This document shows, in pieces, positions 33,170 to 43,027 of a DNA stretch of 64,000 nt (its first letter is position 1; each line of letters starts with the position of its first letter). The notes beneath the pieces are model-generated. The model worked only from the letters and a program-made list of their open reading frames with translations, was not told where the DNA came from and did not search any database. Origin of the DNA: Prorocentrum cordatum (Eukaryota > Sar > Dinophyceae > Prorocentrales > Prorocentraceae). Both the position numbers and the translations under genes were made by a program. Where the stretch lies: NCBI GenBank assembly GCA_963575745.1, contig CAUYUJ010001714.1, positions 411,842 to 475,841 on the forward strand, in the 5' to 3' direction.

Positions 33170-35154
33170 GAAGGGCTAGCGCAGGCGCTTCCGTAGTCGA
33201 CGAAAGCGACGGCAGGCGACAGCAGCCGGCATTGGCCGGCGCGCAACCGCGCGCACTCGAGGCAGCATTCTGCCAGGCGCGCTAGCCCGCGAGCGTCGCG
33301 CGCCACAACGCGCAGCGCCTGTTAATCCCATGTGGAAGCGACACTGGGCCCCGTCGCTTCCTGCGCTTTGAAAGCGAGAGCGCGCGAGCCTGCCGGGGGG
33401 GCGTTCGCGCGCCTCCTGGCCCAGCGGGCGGGCGGCCCTCGCGCCACACCCGGACCGCGAGTGTTGACTGGCGCCCAAGCCCTGGACGACGCGGCACCAT
33501 CGCGGCGCCCTCCTGCCCGCGCGCGCGCGCCTGCGGGCCCCACGGGGCGGCGGCCATGGTTGGCGCCCATTCGTCGTTATTCAAATGCCGACGTGGCGCG
33601 AGATGCCCATCCTCATTGGCGCGCGCCCCGCACATCGCCGCGCGCCGCGGGCTGCGCGCGCCTCTGGCGGGCGTCAGGCGCGCGGCTTCTTCCGAGGTGA
33701 ATACACCGTCCGCGAATCCCAGGAGCGCTTGTTGCACTCCCCGCGGCAGGAACCACGGGAATGCCACCCGTCGGCTCTCGGCCCGCGGTCATTCTTCCAG
33801 GAGATGGCGGCGGCGCCCCCCGCGGTGCCCGCGGCGCTTGCGGCGCTCGCACTCTGCCCGCGCGCCGCCGCGGCGCTTCTTCCTGCCCCCATTGCCGACC
33901 GGCGCGGCAACCTGCGCGACAGCGGCGGCGCAACACGAGAAAAAGGGGTTCGGCGACGCGGCCTTAAGGGCCCGATCGCATTCCGCTTCCACCGCGCGGA
34001 GCAGCCCGCTGTCAAGCGACATCGCAGCTACGTTCACCTGCGCGCCGACACGCGCCCGAGAATATCGCGCTGAAGCACGGCGCGAAACTGCGGCCAGGAA
34101 GCCTGCCACGCCGGCGGCGGCACGCTCGGCCCACGTCCTCCGCGCGAGGCGGTCGTAGACCAAAGCAACCTGGGCCTTCCGCCCCTGCAAAGGGGCATCC
34201 AGTGCGACCTGCGCTAGCGCACTCTCGCCGGCGACCAGCGGACGGGCGCCGATGTCGACTCGCCTGAAGAACAACGTGTTTGTGGGCCATGGCGCTCGTA
34301 GATCTGATCTGCGACCGCCGCCGCCACGCTCCACGCGTCGAAAGCTCGGTGCCATGGCGCCCACGCCAGAAGCGCCTGACCCTCCGCCGCGGCCCCCCGC
34401 CCGAGCGCCCTGGCCAACGCGGCTGCCTCCTTTGGCTCGGGCTCGTCATTGTCGGGGGAAACGCCCGCGCCACGCGCGCATAGAGGCTGAAATTTCGCGA
34501 GCTCTGTAGCTCTGTATAAATGAACGGGCGCGCGATGCCCCTGGCTTCAGCGCGCTGCACCTCGGTGGCCAGCGCCTCGGTCTTCGCCAACCTGAGCGAA
34601 CGGTGGAAAAGCGCCAGCGCGCCAGGGCGAAGCCGCGCAGCAGCCTCGGCCACAGGGACTGCGGGAGGCCCCTCAGGGCGATCTGGGCCAGGCCCGCACC
34701 CACGTCGACATGTTCGCCCTTCGGCGCGGGGCCAGGATTCTGCAGCAACCGAAGCAAAACAACGCGCCGAAGCCCGCGGGGGTCCCGCGGCCCCCGGCGA
34801 ACTCGCCTTGGCGCCCGCCACCGTCGCGCGATCCGAAGCGCGCCTCAGGACACCATTCGTCAGCGCTGGCGCGCCGTCGGTGTCCTTCAAATCCTCGAAT
34901 TGAATGTTGGCCGGATCTTCTGGCGTCAACAGCCAGCCCATTGGCTGCCAGGTGATCAACCGCGCCCTTGAACTGGATCTCACTCCACTTCGCGCCAACA
35001 ACAGGGTCAGTTTGCAAGAAGGCGAGCATCGCCAACGCGAGCTCAGCGCCATGGGGCGCACGAAAGAATCCCGCGCGACGGCGAGAGCTGCACGCCAGCT
35101 GAATCCCGCGCGCCTGCATGCCGGCGCGCCATGAGGACGAGAGAAGAGCTGCAC
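33170..35154 (-). pseudogene. DIRS-type gag region, frameshifted
   Basis: Coding-like pieces on the minus strand include LALAMLAFLQTDPVVGAKWS and DHLAANGLAVDARRSGQ (about 35,050-34,900), TPEDPANIQFEDLKDTDG (about 34,900), RRTWAERAAAGVAGFLAAVS and GLLRAVEAECDRALKAASPN (about 34,200-33,950). They change frame repeatedly. Position 5' of the RT and the Arg-Arg-x-Trp-Ala-Glu-Arg helix fit a gag-like ORF1. No zinc knuckle is seen. Confidence 0.55.
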
Positions 35155-35365
35155 GTCAGCTGATGGCCACTATGGGCCACAAGGGGCACCACGCAGCAAG
35201 CTCCCCTGAGCCACTATGGCCAGCCCATCGACAGCACGTGGTCACTATGGACCTGACGAGAGGGCCCCATTGGGCAAGTGAACGCAGCAGGCCGCTATGG
35301 GCCGCAACGAAGCCACTATGGGCCGAACGAAGCCACTATGGGCCGAACGAAGCCCCAGCGGGCGG
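35155..35365. repeat. About 20-bp tandem repeats (GCCACTATGGGCC type)
   Basis: CACTATGGGCCGAACGAAGC units are tandem at about 35,300-35,360, with looser copies from 35,165. They lie at the 5' edge of the DIRS-like element and may belong to its terminus. Confidence 0.75.
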
Positions 35366-35667
35366 AGGGCCGAAACCCGACACACGGCACGGTATTTATA
35401 TCCCGCCCCAGTACCAGGCAGAAGAAGCACGGCACAGCACCGCACCACACGACGCGAGCAGGAGGCGGAAGCGGGTCGGCCAGCACGCGGCCGACCAGCC
35501 GAGCGAGGGCGCCCCCGCGGCCAGCCGCGGGGTCGTTGCCAGCGCGGGCGGATTTGTGCCAAGAAATAACTCCGTTATTCCGATCCCAAAACGGCCCCAA
35601 AGAGGCCTCAAAACTGCCTCCAAGAGACCCCCGTGAAGCCTCCCACGAGATCCCAACGAACATCAAA

Positions 35668-36372
35668 ATTATCCCGGCAAAGCAACCTAACAGCGATGTG
35701 TAGAAGCATAGCTGGAAACATTGCCTGTGGTATTCATGTAAGAGCGTTGTTGTAGAATTCTGCTGTTCTCGCAGTCGCATTCGGATTTGCAGTGGCAGTC
35801 GCAGTGGCAATATCAACGGCAGTCGCAGTGGCACTGCTAGTAGTTGCAATAGCAATAGCTACACTAGCAGCAGCAACAGCAGCAGCAGCAGGAGTAATAG
35901 TAACAGTAGCAATAGAAGTAATAGTGATGGTGGACTTCCCAGTGGAAGAACACGAAGTGGCCTACAATTGGCTCCGGGCATTCAAAATGTGGCCCGGGAG
36001 TTGTGTTCTGGGAACTCGAAGAGCACGAAGTGGCCTACAGTTGGCTCCGGGCATCCAAAATGTGGCCCGGGAATGGACTTCTGGGAACTCGAAGACCACG
36101 AAGTGGCCTACAGTTGGCTCCGGGCATCCAAAATGTGGCCCCGGAATGGAGTTCTGGGAAGTCGAAGAACACGAAGTGGCCTACAGTTGGCCCCGGGTAT
36201 TCAAAATGTGGCCCGGGGATGGAGTTCTGGGAGGTCGAAGAACACGAAGTGTGCGACTGTTTGCTTAAAACGAGCCCGGCCTTCGCCTGTCCGGCTCCCG
36301 CCCAGACCTCCTGGGGAGTCATCAGATGCTCTCTTTTGACCTCATTAGAAACCTATCAGTCTTCGCTGTTAA
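35668..36372 (+). mobile_element. Composite TIR-bounded repeat element, copy A
   Basis: It starts ATCCCGGCAAAGC then AACCTAACAGCGATG (35,684 on) and ends CTATCAGTCTTCGCTGTTAA (to 36,372); AACAGCGA and TCGCTGTT are inverted. This short copy has a CAGTGGCA/AGCAGC field instead of the CAGCCT hexamers, then four to five 73-bp units and the conserved tail (GTCATCAGATGCTCTC). Confidence 0.7.
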
Positions 36373-36530
36373 ATAAAAACTTCATATCCACAACCCAAGC
36401 ACGGTGGCGGGATAGGCCGAAGGTCATTAGATCCGCCGCCCCCTGTCGATTCATCGCAGGGGTGCCTGGCGTGCTAGATCCTTTCGGTTTTGGTTTTGGT
36501 GCCGCTCGCTCGGGACATCCTCAAAAAAAT
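36373..36530. repeat. Spacer shared with 39.2 kb
   Basis: GCAGGGGTGCCTGG, GCTAGATCC and TTTCGGTTTTGGTTTTGG here recur at 39,190-39,241, in both cases just before a composite element. This may be part of a larger duplicated unit. Confidence 0.7.
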
Positions 36531-37487
36531 ATCCCGGCAAAGCAACCTAACAGCGATGTGTAGGAGCATATCTGGAAGCATTCCCCTTCAGATTCAGATG
36601 AGAATCCAGTTGTAGAATTCTGCTGTTCTCGCAGTCGTAGTCGCATTCGCGATGACAGTCGCAGTGGCAACGGCAGTCGCAGTCACAGCCTCAGCCTCAG
36701 CCTGCCTCAGCCTCAGCCTCAGCCTGCCTCAGCCTCAGCCTGCCTCAGCCTCAGCCTCAGCCTCAGCCTGCCTCAGCATCAGCCTGCTCAGCCTCAGCCT
36801 CAGCCTCAGCCTGCCTCAGCCTCAGCCTCAGTCTGCTTCAGCCTCAGCCTCAGTCTGCCTTCAGCCTCGGCCTCAGCCTCAGCCTGCCTCAGCCTCAGCC
36901 TGCCTCGGCCGCAGCATCAGCCTGCCTCAGCATTCAAAGTGTGGCCCAGGAATGGAGTTCTGGGAACTAGAAGAACACGAGGTGGCCTACAGTTGGCTCC
37001 GGGCATTCAAAATCATGCCCAGGAATGGAGTGCTGGGAACTTGAAGAACACGAAGTGGCCTACAGTTGGCTCCGGGCATTCAAAATGTGGCCTGGGAATG
37101 GAGTTCTGGGAACTCGAAGACCACGAAGTGGCCTACAGTTAGCTCCGGGCATCCAAAATGTGGCCCGGGAATGGAGTTCTGGGAACTCGAAGACCACGAA
37201 GTGGCCTACAATTGGCTCTGGGCATCCAAAATGCACGCCGGGAATGGAGTTCTGGGAAGTCGAAGAGCACGAAATGGCCTACAGTTGGCTCCGGGCATCC
37301 AAAATGTACGCCGGGAACGGAGTTCTAGCAGCGCCAAGAGCGATTTTGCGAGGATGTCCCAAGCGATTTGGGCTTCGACGGCAGCCGCGCCGGGTCCCGC
37401 CCCGGGTCCCGCCCCGACCGCCCGAGGAGTCATGATGCTCTCTTTTGACCCCACTAGAAACCTAACCTATCAGTCTTCGCTGTTAAG
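36531..37487 (+). mobile_element. Composite TIR-bounded repeat element, copy B
   Basis: Same start and end text as copy A. Internally it has a CAGTCGCAGT start, a CAGCCT hexanucleotide field (about 36,690-36,935), five to six 73-bp units, an AGAGCGATTTTGCGAGGATG block, a CGGGTCCCGCC repeat and the GAGTCATGATGCTCTC tail. Confidence 0.75.
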
Positions 37488-37612
37488 TAATCGCAACGTG
37501 CACAAAAAAATCCTCCCAATAACAGCCGTTTCGCTCGGGACTTCCTCAAAAAAACGCGAACGTGCACAACAAATCCTCCCAAAAACTGCCGTTTCGCTCG
37601 GGACATCCTCAA
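37488..37612. repeat. About 64-bp direct repeat pair between copies B and C
   Basis: CGTGCACAA, AAATCCTCCC, CCGTTTCGCTCGGGAC and TCCTCAAAA occur twice in tandem. Confidence 0.85.
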
Positions 37613-38562
37613 AATTATCCCGGCAAAGCAACCTAACAGCGATGTGTAGGAGCATATCTGGAAGCATTCCCCTTCAGATTCAGATGAGAATCCAGTTGTA
37701 GAATTCTGCTGTTCTCGCAGTCGTAGTCGCATTCGCGATGACAGTCGCAGTGGCAACGGCAGTCGCAGTCACAGCCTCAGCCTCAGCCTGCCTCAGCCTC
37801 AGCCTCAGCCTGCCTCAGCCTCAGCCTGCCTCAGCCTCAGCCTCAGCCTGCTTCAGCCTCAGCCTCAGTCTGCCTTCAGCCTCGGCCTCAGCCTCAGCCT
37901 GCCTCAGCCTCAGCCTGCATCAGCCTCAGCCTCAGCCTCAGCCTGCCTCAGCATCAGCCTGCCTCAGCCTCAGCCTCAGCCTCAGCCTGCCTCAGCCTCA
38001 GCCTCAGTCTGCTTCAGCCTCAGCCTCAGTCTGCCTTCAGCCTCGGCCTCAGCCTCAGCCTGCCTCAGCCTCAGCCTGCCTCGGCCGCAGCATCAGCCTG
38101 CCTCAGCATTCAAAATGTGGCCCAGGAATGGAGTTCTGGGAACTAGAAGAACACGAAGTGGCCTACAGTTGGCTCCGGGCATTCAAAATCATGCCCAGGA
38201 ATGGAGTTCTGGGAACTCGAAGAGCACGAAGTGGCCTACAGTTGGCTCCGGGCATCCAAAATGTGGCCCGGGAATGGAGTTCTGGGAACTCGAAGACCAC
38301 GAAGTGGCCTACAGTTGGCTCCGGGCATCCAAAATGTACGCCGGGAATGGAGTTCTGGGAAGTCGAAGAGCACGAAGTGGCCTACAGTTGGCTCCGTGCA
38401 TCCAAAATGTACGCCGGGAATGGAGTTCTAGCAGCGCCAAGAGCGATTTTGCGAGGATGTCCCAAGCGATTCGGGCTTCGACGGCAGCCGCGCCGGGTCC
38501 CGCCCCGGGTCCCGCCCCGACCCCCCTGAGGAGTCATGATGCTCTTTTTTGACCCCACTAGA
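37613..38562 (+). mobile_element. Composite repeat element, copy C (3'-truncated)
   Basis: Full start and interior (hexamer field about 37,770-38,105; 73-bp units 38,108-38,430; conserved tail), but the end CTATCAGTCTTCGCTG is missing. Sequence jumps from GACCCCACTAGA to an AAGACGGCC tract. Confidence 0.75.
38108..38430 (+). repeat. 73-bp tandem repeats (copy C), example of the unit
   Basis: Successive GAATGGAGTTC words at 38,272 and 38,345 give an exact 73-bp period. The unit is read NGVLGTRR / EWSSGNSK / MEFWELED in the three frames. Because 73 is one more than a multiple of three, each ORF passes through all three readings in turn, and none of the frames hits a stop. Confidence 0.95.
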
Positions 38563-38599
38563 CATCTCGGGGGCGCTCCCAGCGCCGTTCCCCCGGCCT

Positions 38600-39065
38600 T
38601 TCCGTAAAATCGCGAAGATGGCCCAAGATGGCCTCCAAGTCCGCCCAAGATGATCCAAGACGGCCTCCAAGACGGCCCAAGAGCGTCCAAGACGGCCCAA
38701 GACGGCCCAAGAGGCCCCCCAGAGGCCTCCAATACGGCCCGAGCGGCCTGCAAGAGGTCCTCCCGGAGGGCCCGAAGAGGCCCAAATTATTGATTTTCCT
38801 TAGGTATTTGAAGGATTTCGGAATTTGCTTCTTCTCGGCCTTCCGACGGCTCAAGACGGCCCATGTGCCCCCAAAGATCGCCCAAGAGGCCCAAGACACG
38901 GCCCCAAGAGGCCCCAAAGACGGCCCAAGAGGTCTCCAAGACGCTCAAGACGGCCTCCAAGACGGTCCAAGAGCCCTCCAAGACGTCCTCCAAGAAGGCC
39001 AGAAAGAGTCAAATGGCCTCCAGACGGCCAAGATGACCTTCCAGATGCCCACGTGTTCCCCGAAG
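38600..39065. repeat. AAGACGGCC-type tract with one core
   Basis: Plus-oriented CCAAGACGGCC words. The core at about 38,785-38,860 reads ATTGATTTTCCTTAGG followed by GGAATTTGCTTCTTCTCGG. Confidence 0.85.
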
Positions 39066-39195
39066 GCTTTCCAAACCGATTCGGGGAAAAAATGGTCCGA
39101 TAGCTTGGCAGGTCTGGCCTCAACGTTCGGCCACATAGGCGCTTCCACAAAGGCAGAGGGCGGCGGTGGTTCGCCGCAGGCGTCTTCGATCCGCC
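38985..39195 (+). repeat. About 210-bp duplicated segment, copy 1
   Basis: Nearly identical to 41,757-41,965. Both contain GACCTTCCAGATGCCCACG, CCAAACCGATTCGGGGA and GGTCTGGCCTCAACGTTCGG, and both follow an AAGACGGCC tract. Confidence 0.9.
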
Positions 39196-39257
39196 ATCGC
39201 AGGGGTGCCTGGTGTGCTGGATCCTTTCGGTTTTGGTTTTGGTTCTTTTTCTAAAAT

Positions 39258-40211
39258 TATCCTGGCAAAGCAGCCTAACAGCGATGTGTAGAAGCATATC
39301 TGAAAGCATTCCCCTTAAGATTCAGATGAAAATCCAGTTGTAGAATTCTGCTGTTCTCGCAGTCGTAGTCGCATTCGCGATGACAGTCGCAGCGGCAACG
39401 GCAGTCGCAGTCACAGCCTCAGCCTCAGCCTGCCTCAGCCTCAGCCTCAGCCTGCCTCAGCCTCAGCCTGCCTCAGCCTCAGCCTCAGCCTGCTTCAGCC
39501 TCAGCCTCAGTCTGCCTTCAGCCTCGGCCTCAGCCTCAGCCTGCCTCAGCCTCAGCCTGCATCAGCCTCAGCCTCAGCCTCAGCCTGCCTCAGCATCAGC
39601 CTGCTTCAGCCTCAGCCTCAGCCTGCCTCAGCCTCAGCCTCAGTCTGCTTCAGCCTCAGCCTCAGTCTGCCTTCAGCCTCGGCCTCAGCCTCAGCCTGCC
39701 TCAGCCTCAGCCTGCCTCGGCCGCAGCATCAGCCTGCCTCAGCATTCAAAATGTGGCCCAGGAATGGAGTTCTGGGAACTAGAAGAACACGAAGTGGCCT
39801 ACAGTTGGCTCCGGGCATTCAAAATCATGCCCAGGAATGGAGTTCTGGGAACTTGAAGAGCACGAAGTGGCCTACAGTTGGCTCCGGGCATCCAAAATGT
39901 GGCCCGGGAATGGAGTTCTGGGAAATCGAAGAGCACGAAGTGGCCTACAGTTGGCTCCGGGCATCCAAAATGTGGCCCGGGAATGGAGTTCTGGGAAGTC
40001 GAAGAGCACGAAGTGGCCTACAGTTGGCTCCGGGCATCCAAAATGTGGCCCGGGAATGGAGTTCTGGGAGCACCAAGAGCGATTTTGCAAGGATGTCCCA
40101 AGCGATTTCGGCTTCGGCGGCAGCCTCCCCGGGTCCCGCCCAGACCCCCCTGAGGAGTCATGATGCTCTCTTTTGAGACCACTAGAAACGTATCAGCAAG
40201 AGCTGTTAGGT
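39258..40211 (+). mobile_element. Composite TIR-bounded repeat element, copy D
   Basis: Starts ATCCTGGCAAAGCAGCCTAACAGCG and ends AAGAGCTGTTAGGT. Here the inverted ends CCTAACAGC and GCTGTTAGG match over nine bases. The interior has the hexamer field (about 39,415-39,745), 73-bp units (39,748-40,070) and the conserved tail. Confidence 0.75.
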
Positions 40212-40264
40212 AAAAAACTCTCCCTGGCGCTTCGGCCCGTCCCGCCAGGGTCCCGGGAGGATTG

Positions 40265-41830
40265 CCCAGGACCCCAACGTCCACAAAAAATCCTCCAAGA
40301 CGGCTCAAGATGGCGTCCAAGATGGCCAAGATGGCCTCCAAGATGATTCTACACGGTTCTAGATGGCCTCCCTGACGGCCCAAGAGCGTCCAAGGTACCT
40401 CCAAGTTCGCCCAAGAAGCCTCCAGGACGGCCCAAGACGGCCTCAGGGGCCCTCAAGAGGTCTTCCAGGAGGGCTCGAAGAGGCCAAAATCGTTGATTTC
40501 ACTTATGGTTTTTGAAGAATTTTGGCATTTGCTTCTTCTCGGCATTCCGACGGCTCGAGACGGCCCAAGAGGACCCCCAAGATCGCCCAAGACGCCTCCA
40601 AGACGGCCAAGATGGCCTCCAAGACGGCTAAGATGGCCCCAAGATGCCTCCAAGACGGCCCAAGATGCACCCAAGACGACCTAAGATGGCCTCAAGATGA
40701 CCCAAAACGGCCAAAGAGGTTCCCACGAGGCCTCCAAGACAGCCCAAGAGGCCTCCAAGAGGTCTTCCAGGAAGGCCCGAAGAGGCCAAAATCATTGATT
40801 TCCCTTAGGTTTTTGAAGGATGCTGGTATTTGCGCCTTTTCGGCTTTCCGACGGCCCGAGACGGCCCAAGAGCCCCCAGAGATCGCCCAAGAGGCCTCCA
40901 AGATGGCCCCAAAACGGCCCAAGAGCCCCCCAAGACGGCCCCAAGAGGGCCCCAAGACGGCCCAAGAGGCCTCGAAGACGCCCAAGATGGCCTCTAAGAC
41001 GGTCCTGGAGCACCCCAAGAGGGCCCCAAGTCGGGGCCCCCCAAACGGCTTCCGACGGCGTCAGACGGGCCAGGAGCCCACCAAAACAGCCGAAGTTGGC
41101 TCGAAGCTGGCCCAAGACGGCCCAAGAGGCCTCCAAGAGGGCGTCCAGGAAGGCCAGAAAATGTCAAAAATCATGGTTTTCCTAATGCTTTTCTAAAGGA
41201 TTTTGACATTTGCTTCTTTTCGGCCTTCCGACGGCCCGAGACGGCCCAAGAGCTCCCAAAGATCACCCACAGATCGCCCAAGAGGCCTCCAAGATGGCCC
41301 CAGAACGGCCCAAGAGACCCCCAAGACGGCCCCACGAGGCCCCCAAGACGGCCCAGGATGCTTTTAAGACGCTCAAGATGGCCTCCAAGACGGCCCTGGA
41401 GCATTCCAAGAGGGCCCCGAGTCGGCCCAGAGAGGCCCCCCAAACGGCTTCCGACGGCGTCGGACGGGCCAGGAGCCCACCAAAACAGCCGAAGATGGCC
41501 CTAAGATGGCCCAAGACGGCCCAAGAGGCCTCCAAGAGGGCCTCCAGGAAGGCCTGCAAAGACCAAAATCATTGATTTCCCATGAGTTTTCGAAGGATTG
41601 TGGCATTTGCTTTTTGTTCGTCCTTCCGACGGCCCGAGACGGCCCAAGTGCCCCAAAAGATCGCCCAAGAGGCCCAAGACGGCCCAAAGAGGCCGCCAAG
41701 ACGGCCTAAGAGGCCTCCAAGACGCTCAAGATGGCCTCCAAGACGGCCCAAGAGCCCTCCAAGACGTCCTCCAAGAAGGCCCGAAAGGGCCAAAATGGTC
41801 TCCAGGCGGCCAAGATGACCTTCCAGATGC
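40265..41830. repeat. Long AAGACGGCC tract with four cores
   Basis: Plus-oriented tract. The AT-richer core (GATTTC, CTTAGG or variant, TTTTGAAGGA, TTTGGCATTTGCTTCTTCTCGG, TTCCGACGG) occurs at about 40,473-40,562, 40,775-40,862, 41,155-41,243 and 41,550-41,640, a spacing of 300-400 bp. The tract therefore has a higher-order tandem structure. Open frames here are by-products. Confidence 0.9.
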
Positions 41831-41965
41831 CCACGTGTTCCCCGAAGGCTTTCCAAACCGATTCGGGGAACACATGGTCCGATAGCTTGGCAGGTCTGGC
41901 CTCAACGTTCGGCCACATAGGCGCTTCCAAAGAGGCAGGGGGCGGCGGTGGTTCGCCGTAGGCGT
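41757..41965 (+). repeat. About 210-bp duplicated segment, copy 2
   Basis: Counterpart of 38,985-39,195, with GGCGCTTCC and a GGCGGCGGTGGTTCGCCG end in both. Confidence 0.9.
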
Positions 41966-43027
41966 CTTCGATAAATCCGCCACCGTGCCGTATGCGCATG
42001 ATGGAGAGCCCCCAGGTCCCTGCGAGTTCTCTGCACTGAGTCGAGTGGATACTCTTTTCGAGGAGCCCAGAACCCCAGCTCACGGATCTCCTCTGCGCTT
42101 CTGGGCGTTCTCGGGAATCTAGAGGGAGAAAAACCATCATAAACATAAACGTTCGACGGTCCGCGCGGATTTCTTGGATCGGCGCGGGCCCCCACTCCCT
42201 GGCGTGCGGAGCGCGCCAGGGGCGGCGCCGAAGGCGCCGCCAGAAAGGCCCAGGCGCCGACCCAAGAAGTGCGCAAAGAACTCCGAAAGTGTCAGTTCAT
42301 GCCGTTTTCTCTTCGTCGAGTTCTCGGGAATCCCTGCGTGACTTCTCAAAAATCTGCCTGTGGGGATGTGCTCCTCGATGTCTTTGCGCGGCCTGCCTTG
42401 AAGCATGCAATTCTGCGGTCGACGACCGCGTTGCCAAAGTGTATTGGGCTACGGGTCCTTCGGCCGATGGCTTCAGGGCGCTGAGCTCCGCAAAAGATTG
42501 CAGCTCACCAATGTGCTCTGGGATGCTCAGCCTCTGGGGTCCGTCCTGGAGAGTCCCCTGTGGGGGCTCTGGGGTCGCTTCGGGATCCCTCGGGGCTGGC
42601 CCAAAAACCCAAACTTGGTTTTGTTGTTGTTCGCGACACGCGACCCTGAACCTTAGGAAGATTGGCCATACAGACAGTCCAGACTTACGAAAACTGCATA
42701 CAAGCAGTTACGCACCAAACTCAAGGCCTCCTTCATTGCTGGAAGCTTGGCGAAAAAGGGCAGAACCTGTCTCACTCCTTCAGCATGTCGTTCAATCTTC
42801 GCACATTCGTCGATTCCACAATGAAAGGGGGATGGTCTGATTTGGGGCTGGTCTGATTGGAGCTGTCTTGGAAGGTTTCAGGGGGGTCTGGGCAAAAGGC
42901 CGCCCTTTCATGGCCAGTCTGGGGGGGTCTAAATGGCTCGTTTGGGAGGGTTGTGAACCCCTCCCTGTCATTGCGGGATTTGGAGCATCCGGTCTGTGGA
43001 GCTGAGATGCAAATTTGGATTTGAAAG
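41966..43027. other. 5' flank of the LINE, no endonuclease domain seen
   Basis: Several ORFs of 60-180 residues overlap here without a recognisable domain. An in-frame TGA lies two codons before the LINE start (43,022-43,024). If the element once had an endonuclease or ORF1, it is not visible here, so the 5' part is missing, decayed or very divergent. Confidence 0.5.

Noticed and set aside
42260-43027. LINE endonuclease upstream of the RT
   Set aside because: Three overlapping ORFs were examined; none shows apurinic-endonuclease or restriction-like motifs.
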